A stretch of 64,000 nucleotides of DNA from assembly GCF_009193255.1 (NCBI RefSeq), contig NZ_WACG01000006.1, forward strand, positions 124,001 to 188,000, written 5' to 3'. Under the pieces are notes generated by a model that was not told the origin of the DNA, did not search any database, and saw nothing but the letters and a program-made list of their open reading frames with translations. Position numbers and translations under genes: made by a program. The stretch comes from Arthrobacter koreensis (GTDB taxonomy: Bacteria; Actinomycetota; Actinomycetes; Actinomycetales; Micrococcaceae). Positions 8,009 through 16,465 of the stretch are shown here, piece after piece. Every line of letters starts with the position of its first letter. Position 1 is the stretch's first letter.

Positions 8009-9024
8009 CCTGCGTCGGGATTCGCCTTCTTCGGCCGGTGCCCGGCGAGCGCGGCCCGGGTGTCGCCGGGCTCGTGCCCGTCCTTCTTCTTGCCGAACGG
8101 CAGGATTTTCTTCAACGGCACCAGGACGGCCATGACTACCAGGCCCCAGGCCAGGCCGGCGACGGCCGAGCACAGGGTGTTGACGAGCCAGCCGAGGAAT
8201 CCGCCCACAACCGCTATCCCGGTGAAGGGATGCTCCAGCACATGCACAAGGTCATAGGGCGCGTGCCAGCCCAGATCCGAGGCACCCACCAGCATGATGT
8301 GGCCGCCTACCCAGAGCATGGCGATGGTTCCCACGAAGGTAATGGCAGCCAGCACGGACGGCATGCCCTTGACCAGCAGTCCGCCCACGCGCTTGGAGGC
8401 CTGGGAGTCCTTGGTTGCCAGGTGCAGGCCAATGTCATCCATCTTCACGATCAGCCCAACGGCGCCGTAGACGAGCACCGTGATCGCGATTGCCACAACT
8501 ACGAGGATGACGGCACGGATCCAGATGGAAGCGTCCCCCACCTCGTTCATGGCGATGACCATGATTTCGCAGGAGAGGATGAAGTCGGTGGTGATGGCGC
8601 CCTTGATGACCTTGGACTCGGCGTCGGGCCCCCGTTCGACTGCGGGCTCCTTCTTCGCCTCATGGTGTCCAAAGAACTTGTGCCAGACCTTCTCCGCGCC
8701 CTCATAGCAGAGGTAAGTGCCGCCGAGCATGAGAATGAACGGGATGATTCCCGGGATGAATGCGCTGATCAGCAGCAGCGCCGGCAGGATGATGAGCAGC
8801 TTGTTGCGCAGCGACCCCCAGAAGATCTTCTTGATCATGGGCAGTTCACGGGACGGATCCGCCCCGGACACGTACTGCGGTGTCACTGCGGCGTCATCAA
8901 TAACGACGCCGGCGGCCTTGGCTCCCGCTTTCGCGGCGCCTGCCGCGATGTCATCCACCGAGGCTGCCGCGATGCGGGCCAGGGCAGCGACGTCGTCCAG
9001 CAGCGCTACGAGTCCGCCGCTCAC
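8005..9024 (-). CDS. DUF808 (YedI-type) membrane protein
   Basis: 339 residues of the DUF808/YedI family. The N-terminus SGGLVALLDDVAALARIAA and the block DDAAVTPQYVSG are family hallmarks. Several membrane helices follow, for example LLIILPALLLISAFIPGIIPF and IWIRAVILVVVAIAITVLVY. Its function is unknown in all organisms I know of. The GTG at 9024 is chosen because GGAGG lies six bases upstream. A TATAAT hexamer on the minus strand at 9099-9104 may be the -10 box of its promoter. A charged tail closes the protein. Confidence 0.85.
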   Translation of the reverse strand: MSGGLVALLDDVAALARIAAASVDDIAAGAAKAGAKAAGVVIDDAAVTPQYVSGADPSRELPMIKKIFWGSLRNKLLIILPALLLISAFIPGIIPFILMLGGTYLCYEGAEKVWHKFFGHHEAKKEPAVERGPDAESKVIKGAITTDFILSCEIMVIAMNEVGDASIWIRAVILVVVAIAITVLVYGAVGLIVKMDDIGLHLATKDSQASKRVGGLLVKGMPSVLAAITFVGTIAMLWVGGHIMLVGASDLGWHAPYDLVHVLEHPFTGIAVVGGFLGWLVNTLCSAVAGLAWGLVVMAVLVPLKKILPFGKKKDGHEPGDTRAALAGHRPKKANPDAG

Positions 9025-9184
9025 AGCCTGCCTCCGGCGGTGGGAACTGCGAGGTCTCTCAAGGAAGCGCCCTTCAGGCGCGGATATGCCATACCGGGAT
9101 TATAGGTCTGAGCCGTTCGCATCGCCGTGGTTTTCCCCTTGGCGCCGCGGGGCGGCCGCTGCCCTCTCCTCAGCCTGCCGGCCC

Positions 9185-10063
9185 TCAGGCCCAGAAGTCC
9201 CGCAGCGCCGCCGCGGCCTCAGCGCCCTGCCGCCGTCCGGCCGCCGACGCCGGGATCCGGGTGGAGCGCAGCAGTGGATTCGCCCCAAACTCACGCAGGG
9301 CGGCTTCATCAGCCTCCACGACGAACGTGGAGCTGTGCTGCTGCAGCTTGGCCAGTGCCTGCGGAAGGCTGGGACCAAACGGACTCACCGGTGCCTCCGG
9401 ACCGCAGGCCAGCACCAGCACCTTTCCGTATCCCTCGGCGACGTCGGCATTGGTGGCTGAGCGCATGCCGCCGTCCATGTAGGGCCGGCCAAGGATAGTC
9501 ACCGGAGGCCACACCGTGGGCACCGCACAGCTGGCCGCGACCGCCCGGGCCAGTTCGACGTCGGACGTTGCATCCAGGACCGTGAAGGAACCGTCCTCCG
9601 CATCCACCACCGCAATCCCAAAGGGTTTGTCCGGCCATTCAGCCCGGGGAAGCAGCGAGCGGATGCTTGAGACCCATTCCCCTTCGGTCATTACGGCGGG
9701 AGTGGTGCGCGCAAGCTGGCCTACCCGCGCCCGGGCCGCCTTCTCGTCGCCGTCGCTGCGTCCCGCCGTCGCCGTGAGTTCGATGAACGCCTCACTGCTG
9801 AAACCGCTGGGGTCCTGGTACGGCACATCGGTTCCCTGCGCGGCGAGGGCCTGCTCCGCGTCGTCGAGCTGTGCCGCCAGGACCTGGGGCAGCAGGCCGG
9901 AGCGAAGCGCGGCGCCCACCATCGAACCGGCGGAGGTGCCCACCACGAGGTCCGCCGCGTTGAGGTCGATACCGTCCTCCAGCAGCGCGGCTAGCACGCC
10001 CATTTCCCATGCGATCCCCGCTACTCCCCCGCCACCGAGGACAACCGCCCGTGTCTGGCTCAT
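9185..10063 (-). CDS. Patatin-like phospholipase/esterase
   Basis: 292 residues. The oxyanion loop LGGGGVAGIAWEMG (residues 9-22), the nucleophile S44 in GTSAG, and the catalytic aspartate in MDGGMRS near residue 196 make the Ser-Asp dyad of bacterial patatins complete. The enzyme is predicted to be cytoplasmic: no signal peptide is present. Start ATG 10063 (MSQTRAV) has GGAG six bases upstream and is preferred to the in-frame ATG at 10075. It stands alone, divergent from rlmH. Confidence 0.88.
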   Translation of the reverse strand: MSQTRAVVLGGGGVAGIAWEMGVLAALLEDGIDLNAADLVVGTSAGSMVGAALRSGLLPQVLAAQLDDAEQALAAQGTDVPYQDPSGFSSEAFIELTATAGRSDGDEKAARARVGQLARTTPAVMTEGEWVSSIRSLLPRAEWPDKPFGIAVVDAEDGSFTVLDATSDVELARAVAASCAVPTVWPPVTILGRPYMDGGMRSATNADVAEGYGKVLVLACGPEAPVSPFGPSLPQALAKLQQHSSTFVVEADEAALREFGANPLLRSTRIPASAAGRRQGAEAAAALRDFWA

Positions 10064-10177
10064 GCTGCGCTCCATTCTCTGTGCGGGACCACTGCCCGGG
10101 AGTCTAGACCCGCAGCCTGTCCAAGGCAGCCGGGCAGCGGGTTTCTGCCCTGTTCGCTGCCGGTATTCAATAGAGCC

Positions 10178-10633
10178 ATGGCATTACGTGTTCTGATGGT
10201 CGGCCGCAAGCACGAGGACTGGGTGGTTGACGGGATCCGCCGCTACGAAAAGCGGCTGAAGAAGCCCTTCGACCTGTCCTGGGTGTCGATTCCGCATTCC
10301 GCGAGGGAAAACGACGCCGCCCGCAAGGAAGAATCGGAGCGGCTGCTGGGGAAGCTGGGCAGCGACTACGTGATCCTCCTCGATGAGCGCGGCAAGGCTA
10401 TTACCTCCCCGCAGCTGTCGAAGACTCTGCAGAAACCGCTGGATAATTCGCGCAATGTCACGCTGATTATCGGCGGTGCCTACGGCGTGGACCAGAGCGT
10501 GCATGACCGCGCGGACTTCGTCTGGTCCCTCTCTCCCCTCGTCTTCCCGCACCAGCTGGTCCGCCTCATCCTCGCGGAGCAGGTCTACCGTGCCCAGGAG
10601 ATCGCCGCGGGCCGGCCGTACCACCACGAATAG
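10178..10633 (+). CDS. rlmH: 23S rRNA (pseudouridine1915-N3)-methyltransferase
   Basis: 151 residues, SPOUT-class knotted methyltransferase. YVILLDERGKAITSPQLS, then the SAM-binding knot VTLIIGGAYGVDQSV, and FPHQLVRLILAEQVYRAQ near the C-terminus are the RlmH signature. It methylates pseudouridine 1915 in helix 69 of 23S rRNA. The MALRVLMVGR start at ATG 10178 fits family alignments. It is encoded divergently from the patatin gene, with 114 bp between starts. Confidence 0.95.
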   Translation: MALRVLMVGRKHEDWVVDGIRRYEKRLKKPFDLSWVSIPHSARENDAARKEESERLLGKLGSDYVILLDERGKAITSPQLSKTLQKPLDNSRNVTLIIGGAYGVDQSVHDRADFVWSLSPLVFPHQLVRLILAEQVYRAQEIAAGRPYHHE

Positions 10634-10721
10634 ACTCCGGCGTCCGTAACAATTCGGTGTGCTTCGGGAAGGCACCGCGGTGCGGTTTGACCACGTCAGG
10701 CCACAGGTTCAGGGTGAACCC

Positions 10722-11381
10722 ATGAGAACCAAGGTTTCAGTTTCCCCCTCCCTCGTTTTTGCCGGGCTGCTCACCGCCGGCCTGGTCCTGACCGGCTGCT
10801 CCGGCGGCAACGACGCGAAGGAGACACCCTCGCCGACGCCTTCCGCGAGCAGCTCGGCGAGTACGACGGCGAGCGCGCCGGCAAGCGGCTCGGCAAGCGG
10901 CTCAGCGAGCGCAAGTGCCGCGCCGCAGACTCCGGCTCCCGGCCCCGCAGACGGGGCGCCGCTGTGCACGGCGGACAAACTATCCGCCGATATCGAAGAC
11001 ACCCCCGGCGGCGGTGCTGCCGGCAGCGTCTACCGGGACCTGGTCCTGACGAACACCTCCTCCGAAGCGTGCTCCACTTTCGGCTATCCCGGCGTCTCCT
11101 ACCTTGGGCAGTCTGGGACCCAGGTAGGCGCTCCGGCTATCCGGTCCGAGGGAACCGAAGCAGTCACGGTCACGCTGGAACCCGGGCAGTCCGCGGTTGC
11201 ATCGCTGCAGGAAACCCGCCCGGAGAACTACGGAGACGAATGCTCCCGGGTGCCGGTGTCCGGGCTTCGGATTTTTCCGCCGGATGACACGGCCTACCTC
11301 AATATCTCGCGGGCCGGGTACGGCTGCAGCAGCGAAAATGCACAGCTCCTCCAGGTCGGGCCGCTGGCCGGGCCGCGCTAG
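10722..11381 (+). CDS. DUF4232-type secreted lipoprotein
   Basis: 219 residues. The signal peptide ends in lipobox LTGC (C at about residue 25), then comes a Ser/Thr/Ala/Pro linker to about residue 75. A DUF4232-type domain follows, with paired cysteines (LCTADKLSADIE, SSEACSTFGYPGVSYL, DECSRVPVSGLRIFPP, YGCSSENAQLL). Such lipoproteins are common on actinobacterial surfaces; none has an established activity. ATG 10722 follows a weak GGGTGA. It is probably monocistronic. Confidence 0.8.
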   Translation: MRTKVSVSPSLVFAGLLTAGLVLTGCSGGNDAKETPSPTPSASSSASTTASAPASGSASGSASASAAPQTPAPGPADGAPLCTADKLSADIEDTPGGGAAGSVYRDLVLTNTSSEACSTFGYPGVSYLGQSGTQVGAPAIRSEGTEAVTVTLEPGQSAVASLQETRPENYGDECSRVPVSGLRIFPPDDTAYLNISRAGYGCSSENAQLLQVGPLAGPR

Positions 11382-11545
11382 CACAGCGTTCTTCAGGCAG
11401 CCAAAACCGGCCGCTGGCAAATTGGCCGTCCCCTTCGGCACTTGGCATACTGTTGGGCACTTGTGGCCCGCGCCACCGATTTTGTGTGCGCGCAGGCCGT
11501 CTTGACCCGACGCAAAAGTGATACGGAACCGACCGGAACGGCTAC

Positions 11546-13048
11546 ATGACAGACGAAACGTACAAGCTGATTGCCCTGATCATTTACATGGCAGCCATGC
11601 TGGGAATCGGATGGTGGGCGTACCGCCGTACCTCGGACCTGGATGACTACATGCTGGCCGGGCGGGGCCTGAAGCCGGGCGTTGCGGCGCTGAGCGCGGG
11701 CGCCTCGGACATGTCCGGCTGGCTCCTGATGGGATTGCCCGGCGCCATCTACCTGGCCGGCCTCGCAGAAGCCTGGATCGCCGTCGGACTCACCATTGGT
11801 GCGTGGCTGAACTGGAAGTTCGTCGCGCCCAGGCTGCGTTCCTACACGCTGGTTGCCAACAACTCGATTACCGTTCCGAGCTTCCTGGAGAACCGCCTCA
11901 AGGACCGCAGCCGGATGCTCCGTGTGGTGTCCGGCATCATCATCCTGGTCTTCTTCACCTTCTACGTTTCCTCCGGCATGGTGGCCGGCGGTGTGTTCTT
12001 CGAGAGCTCGTTCGGTTCCAGCTACACCACCGGCATGCTGATCGTGGGCGGCGTGACCATCGCCTACACCCTCTTCGGCGGATTCCTGGGCGCCAGCTAC
12101 ACCGACGTTGTGCAGGGCATGATGATGCTCCTCGCCCTCATCGCCGTACCGCTGGTGGGCATCTTCCTCGTCGGGGGCCCGTCCGGCATGGCTGAGTCCC
12201 TGCGCGAAATCGACCCAACCATGCTCAACCCGGTAGCCGGCACGACGGCGCTGGCCGTGATCTCAGCGCTCGCCTGGGGCCTGGGCTACTTTGGGCAGCC
12301 GCACATCATCGTCCGGTTCATGGCCCTGCGCTCCCCTGCGGACGCCGTAGCGGGCCGCCGGATTGGGGTTGGCTGGATGCTGCTCAGCGTTCTTGGTGCC
12401 GTGCTCACAGCGCTGGTCGGTGCTGCCTACTTCCAGCAGAATGACCTCACGCTCAGCGATCCCGAGGCCGTCTTCCTGAGCATGGCGGAAGTCCTGTTCC
12501 ATCCGCTGGTTGCCGGCTTTGTGCTGGCCGCCGTACTCGCCGCCATCATGAGCACCATTTCCTCCCAGCTGATCGTCACGTCCTCCGCACTGGTGGAGGA
12601 CCTCTACAAGATCGTGGTCAAGAAGGACGCATCCCAGCGGATGCTGGTCACCCTGGGCCGCGCTGCCGTGCTGGTGGTCTCCGTGGTGTCCATCCTCCTG
12701 GCACTGGACCGCAGCAACTCGATCCTCGACCTGGTCGGTTTCGCCTGGGCAGGTTTCGGTGCTGCCTTCGGGCCGACCATCCTGCTCTGCCTGTTCTGGC
12801 GCCGGCTCACGACCGCGGGTGCGCTGACCGGCATGGCTGCCGGCGCCGTCACAGCCTTCGCATGGGGCAGCTCCGAGCTCACCTCCACGCTGTACGAGAT
12901 CATCCCCGGCTTCGCCGTGAACCTGCTGCTCGCCGTCGTTGTCAGCCTGCTCACCCGGGCTCCGGAGGGGCTGGACAGCGACTTCGATGAGGCGAGGGAC
13001 CTTGCCCGGCGCGGCGCGGAGGAACCGGACGCTGTTCCAGCCCATTAG
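11546..13048 (+). CDS. putP: Sodium/proline symporter
   Basis: 500 residues of the SSS family with about 13 membrane helices. DDYMLAGRGLKPGVAALSAGASDMSGW matches the PutP TM2 region (residues ~33-60), and NSITVPSFLENR, FESSFG, AYTLFGGFLGASYTD and GYFGQPHIIVRFMA are all PutP-like. It imports L-proline with Na+ for nutrition or osmoprotection. A 160-bp gap precedes ATG 11546. No proline catabolic genes lie next to it. Confidence 0.93.
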   Translation: MTDETYKLIALIIYMAAMLGIGWWAYRRTSDLDDYMLAGRGLKPGVAALSAGASDMSGWLLMGLPGAIYLAGLAEAWIAVGLTIGAWLNWKFVAPRLRSYTLVANNSITVPSFLENRLKDRSRMLRVVSGIIILVFFTFYVSSGMVAGGVFFESSFGSSYTTGMLIVGGVTIAYTLFGGFLGASYTDVVQGMMMLLALIAVPLVGIFLVGGPSGMAESLREIDPTMLNPVAGTTALAVISALAWGLGYFGQPHIIVRFMALRSPADAVAGRRIGVGWMLLSVLGAVLTALVGAAYFQQNDLTLSDPEAVFLSMAEVLFHPLVAGFVLAAVLAAIMSTISSQLIVTSSALVEDLYKIVVKKDASQRMLVTLGRAAVLVVSVVSILLALDRSNSILDLVGFAWAGFGAAFGPTILLCLFWRRLTTAGALTGMAAGAVTAFAWGSSELTSTLYEIIPGFAVNLLLAVVVSLLTRAPEGLDSDFDEARDLARRGAEEPDAVPAH

Positions 13049-13051
13049 CTG

Positions 13052-13137
13052 ACCCGCGCGCTGCGCGGGTTGGAAGCGGACGGCGGCGGCTGCGCGGGTT
13101 GGCTGGACCGGGACGGCTGGGGCGGACCGGTCCAGCC
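13052..13137. terminator. Hairpins between convergent putP and the small membrane gene
   Basis: ACCCGCGC/GCGCGGGT (13052-13059 with 13063-13070) and GGCTGGACC/GGTCCAGCC (13101-13109 with 13129-13137) form two G/C-rich stem-loops in the 105-bp gap between converging stops. T-runs are lacking. Confidence 0.45.
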
Positions 13138-13153
13138 AAAGGCAGCCGGCGCT

Positions 13154-13651
13154 TCAGCCGTCCTGATCCCCGTCGTCGTCCTCCTCATGCTCAGCGGCCG
13201 GAATTTCGGTGAGGAGCATGGTTCCGCCCCGGTACTCCACCCGCCATTCGAAACGCTGCTTCCAGCTCCCGCGGGAGACGATCCGCTCCCGTCCGATGCC
13301 TCCGTACGGTGCGTACCACTCCACCTGCCATCCGGCGCGGAGACGGGCCAGCGCGGCCTCGACGTCGCTGAACGCCGCATGCTGCGCTGCCTCCTTGCGC
13401 CGGCGGAAGTACGCCTCGGGAATCCAGAGGAGGAACCCGAGCAGGAAGCTGCCCACCAGAAGGTATGCCACGGCGTCGCCGGCCCGGGGCGGAAGCCAGG
13501 TACCGAACGGCAGCACGAGCAGCAGCGGAAGGAGCAGGCCCCAGCTGCCCAGCATCATCGCCTGAACAACCGCGGTCCTGCGCCGTGCCCGGGCCAGCCG
13601 GGCTGCCGCGGGGCCAGTCACCTCGACCGCGCGCAGCACTGGCTCAGCCAT
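13154..13651 (-). CDS. Two-helix membrane protein co-transcribed with the LacI gene
   Basis: 165 residues, no recognised family. Two hydrophobic segments (about 30-50 and 58-80: GSWGLLLPLLLVLPFGTWL and VAYLLVGSFLLGFLLW) are followed by a ~75-residue cytoplasmic part with REAAFSD-like helices and a KQRFEWRVEYRGGTMLL strand pair. The tail is very acidic (EHEEDDDGDQDG). Its ATG (13651) overlaps the end of the LacI gene (13644) by eight bases, so the two are translationally coupled. Coupling to the regulator, rather than to the transporter, is unusual. Function unknown. Confidence 0.65.
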   Translation of the reverse strand: MAEPVLRAVEVTGPAAARLARARRRTAVVQAMMLGSWGLLLPLLLVLPFGTWLPPRAGDAVAYLLVGSFLLGFLLWIPEAYFRRRKEAAQHAAFSDVEAALARLRAGWQVEWYAPYGGIGRERIVSRGSWKQRFEWRVEYRGGTMLLTEIPAAEHEEDDDGDQDG

Positions 13652-14666
13652 GGTCCGGACCGGCCGTAGTTGAACGCAGGATCAGGCGGGTGGACAGCGC
13701 CACCGGCTCAGCCGGTTTCCCGATCATCACGCGTGAGGTCAGCTGCTCCACGGCGTGCGCTGCGACGAGTTCCGGGTCCAGGTCAATGGCGCTGATAGCC
13801 GGCGAGGAGGAACGGGTCTGTTCCGAGTCGGCGCCTGCCACCAGCTGGACCTGACCCGGCAGACTGATCCCGTGTTCCGTGAATTCGTCCAGGATGCCGC
13901 GGGCATGCCGGCCGGTCAGGCAGTAGACCGCGTCCGGCAGGTCACCGTCGCGGAGCAGCTCCCGTGCTGCGGAGCGCCCTCCGTCCATTCCGTCCGCTTC
14001 GGGCCGAGCAACCACCCGCGCCTGCAGGCCGCGCTCCCCGGCCCATTGGTGGTAGGCGGCGGTGGACTCCAGGTTCCAGGAGTTCCGGTCGCACCCGGTC
14101 ACCAGCGCGATCCGTTCCGCGCCGCGCTCCCGGAGCAGGTCAAGGATCCGGACGGTGTCCTCACCGTCCCCTGAGCCCACCCAGTTCGTAAAGGCGGGCC
14201 GGTCCGGAACACGGCCAATCGTGATGAAGGGCAGGGAGGCATCCTGCAGCAGGTCCAGGACCGGGTCCGCTTCGAGCGGATCGGCAATGATGTAGCCGTC
14301 CAGCGCCAGGGCCAGCGGCGGGCGCGGAAGTTTGGAGAGATCCCGCACCAGCATCACGCTCAGGTTCCGTTCCAGGCATTCAACTGCCACGGCGCCGGTC
14401 AGCCGGGTGAAATAGTCGACGCCGGAGGGCCGGTAGGTGCCCAGGGTATCCAGCGGGCGAAGCATCAGTCCGATGACGCCCAGCGGACCGCTGCGCATGC
14501 CGCGGGCCAACGGATCAGGCTGATACCCGAGCCGGTCCGCTGCTTCGATGATCCGCTGCCGGGTCGCTGCAGCCAGCGTTCCTTTTCCATTCAGGGCATG
14601 GGACACCGCGGTGATGGATACATCCGCGGCACGGGCGACGTCGCGGATAGTGGTTTTTGACTGCAA
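13644..14666 (-). CDS. LacI-family transcriptional repressor
   Basis: 340 residues. The LacI DNA-binding head TIRDVARAADVSITAVSHAL (residues 5-24), with hinge helix around PLARGMRSG (~53-61), is followed by a periplasmic-binding-protein-like effector domain. It is divergent from the ABC operon, with 140 bp between the start codons; that gap contains a perfect 16-bp palindrome with central CG (14726-14741), the classic LacI operator form. The effector is probably the transported compound or its cleavage product (inference). There is no clear homology to a sugar-specific branch. Confidence 0.9.
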   Translation of the reverse strand: MQSKTTIRDVARAADVSITAVSHALNGKGTLAAATRQRIIEAADRLGYQPDPLARGMRSGPLGVIGLMLRPLDTLGTYRPSGVDYFTRLTGAVAVECLERNLSVMLVRDLSKLPRPPLALALDGYIIADPLEADPVLDLLQDASLPFITIGRVPDRPAFTNWVGSGDGEDTVRILDLLRERGAERIALVTGCDRNSWNLESTAAYHQWAGERGLQARVVARPEADGMDGGRSAARELLRDGDLPDAVYCLTGRHARGILDEFTEHGISLPGQVQLVAGADSEQTRSSSPAISAIDLDPELVAAHAVEQLTSRVMIGKPAEPVALSTRLILRSTTAGPDHG

Positions 14667-14691
14667 TATTTCTCCGTTCGTTCAGCTCCCG

Positions 14692-14710
14692 GTAACGGTT
14701 ACGTAACGGT
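14692..14710. promoter_or_regulatory. GTAACGGT direct repeats and overlapping palindromes
   Basis: GTAACGGT is at 14692-14699 and 14703-14710, eleven bases apart, about one helical turn. Inside, GTTACGTAAC is a perfect 10-bp palindrome. It lies 26 bp upstream of the LacI gene start and is a second candidate regulator site in this gap. Confidence 0.4.
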
Positions 14711-14725
14711 AGGGGAAGATCGACA

Positions 14726-14741
14726 TATAAAACGTTTTATA
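14726..14741. promoter_or_regulatory. LacI-type operator palindrome
   Basis: TATAAAACGTTTTATA is a perfect 16-bp palindrome with the central CG step typical of LacI/GalR operators. It is centred 73 bp before the substrate-binding-protein start, so repression of the ABC operon and perhaps autoregulation are likely. Confidence 0.7.
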
Positions 14742-14806
14742 CACCTATATCTGGAAAGGAGCGGGCAGGAATCGCCCGGCTAGGTCCTCTTTTTGGAAGG
14801 GTGCAT

Positions 14807-16456
14807 ATGAAAAAGGCTGTACTTCCCACAGCGCTGGCACTGTCAGCCCTGCTGGCCATCACATCCTGCAGCAGCGGCTCCGGCAGCGGCGGGGCAGCAG
14901 CGGACGGCGGGGACCGTCTGGCGGAACTCGCCGTGACAACCGACGCGGCAACCGGCGACCTTGACTCGGCGAGCTGGAACCTGCCGTTTGGCGAACCGGC
15001 ATCCCTGGATCCCATCCTGGCGTTCAACTACCCGGAAAACACGGTCGTCGCGAACATCTGCGAAGGCCTCATGATGATCCAGCCGGACTTCACCGTGACG
15101 CCCAACCTGGCCGAGTCCTTCGAGACCGACGACGGCCAGACCTACGTCTACCAGCTGCGCGAGGGCGTCACCTTCTGGGACGGCAGCCCCATGACCGCGC
15201 AGGACGTGGCGTACAGCCTCAACCGGCACCTTGATCCGGCCGAGGGCAGCTACTGGGCGTCCGACGCCGTCAGCGGCAACGTGGCTTCCATTGAAGCGAC
15301 CTCTGAATCCGAGGTCACCATCACCCTGAAGAACCCGGACTGGACCTACAACTCCTACATGGCCACCCCCATGGGCGTGGTGGTCTCCGAAGAGCACCGC
15401 AAGGCCGCCGGGGAGTCCTACGGAACCCCGCAGGGCGGAGTCATGTGCACCGGTCCGTTCTCCGTCGAGGAATGGCAGAGCGGCCAGAGCATCACCCTGG
15501 CCAAGAACGAGAACTACTGGAACACCGAGCGCACCCCCAAGGTGGACAGCCTGGAAATCCAGTTCATCGTTGATCCAGCCGCCATTACCAACGCCCTGGT
15601 TTCCGGCGCCATCGACGGCTCCTACGACGTTCCGCTGAGCGCCGTGTCCCAGCTTGAAGCAGCCGGCAACGGTGAACTGATCCTGGGCAAGTCCCTGCAG
15701 ATGCTCGCCATCATCGCTACCGGCGACGGCCCGCTGGCGGACCCTGCCGTGCGCAAGGCGCTCTGGACCGCCACGGACCAGGATGCTCTGGCCGCCACCG
15801 TGTACGAGGGCACCGCACGCCCGTCCGTCTCCCTGATTCCCGACGGCGGCTGGTCCTTCGCGGACGACGTCTTCTCCTCCGCGCGCGCCGAACTTCCCGG
15901 TGCCGGTGCCGACGTCGAGAAAGCCAAGGAAATCCTGGCAGACGCCACGGCAGACCTGTCCGAGCCGATCACCATCGTCTACCCGACGGAACGGTCCTTC
16001 TACGCGGACATGATCTCCGAGCTCAGCCGCGCCGGCAAGGAGATCGGCCTGGACGTCCAGCCCGAGGGGGTTCCTAGCGCCCAGTTCGGGGCCTTCTTCT
16101 CCGACCCGGAGGCCCGTGCCGGCCACGGAGCCTTCGTGACTACCAACTACATGGACGTTCCGGACCCGCTGGTCTTTCTGCGCACCATCGTGCAGGACGG
16201 CGGTTCGCAGAACTTCTCCGGCTACTCCAACCCGGAAATCGAAGAGCTGATCACCAAGGCAGAGGCCACCGCTTCGGAGACCGAGCGCGCCGAACTGACT
16301 GCCGAGATCGAGGCCCTGGCCATGGAGGACATGCCGTGGCTGCCGATCCTGGACCCCTCCGTACGGCTGTTCATGAGCGACCGCGTCACCGGGGTTCCGG
16401 CGTCCTTCGCCTACCTGTACTACCCCTGGGCCGCCGACCTCGGCGCAGCAGGGTAA
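14807..16456 (+). CDS. ABC transporter substrate-binding lipoprotein, family 5 (peptide type)
   Basis: 549 residues. The signal peptide MKKAVLPTALALSALLAITS ends before lipobox cysteine C21. The mature protein follows the SBP_bac_5 plan: LDPILAFNYPENTVVANICEG, then YVYQLREGVTFWDGSPMTAQDVAYSL near residue 120, and FSGYSNPEIEELI near the C-terminus. It binds a peptide-like or other amide solute outside the membrane. ATG 14807 has GGAAGG six bases upstream and is preferred to the GTG at 14801. First gene of the operon controlled by the LacI operator. Confidence 0.92.
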   Translation: MKKAVLPTALALSALLAITSCSSGSGSGGAAADGGDRLAELAVTTDAATGDLDSASWNLPFGEPASLDPILAFNYPENTVVANICEGLMMIQPDFTVTPNLAESFETDDGQTYVYQLREGVTFWDGSPMTAQDVAYSLNRHLDPAEGSYWASDAVSGNVASIEATSESEVTITLKNPDWTYNSYMATPMGVVVSEEHRKAAGESYGTPQGGVMCTGPFSVEEWQSGQSITLAKNENYWNTERTPKVDSLEIQFIVDPAAITNALVSGAIDGSYDVPLSAVSQLEAAGNGELILGKSLQMLAIIATGDGPLADPAVRKALWTATDQDALAATVYEGTARPSVSLIPDGGWSFADDVFSSARAELPGAGADVEKAKEILADATADLSEPITIVYPTERSFYADMISELSRAGKEIGLDVQPEGVPSAQFGAFFSDPEARAGHGAFVTTNYMDVPDPLVFLRTIVQDGGSQNFSGYSNPEIEELITKAEATASETERAELTAEIEALAMEDMPWLPILDPSVRLFMSDRVTGVPASFAYLYYPWAADLGAAG

Positions 16457-16465
16457 GCAGGCACC

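Noticed and set aside
7081-9105. 674-codon plus-strand frame through two genes
   Set aside because: Overlaps the EamA gene out of frame and the DUF808 gene antisense; no recognisable sequence.
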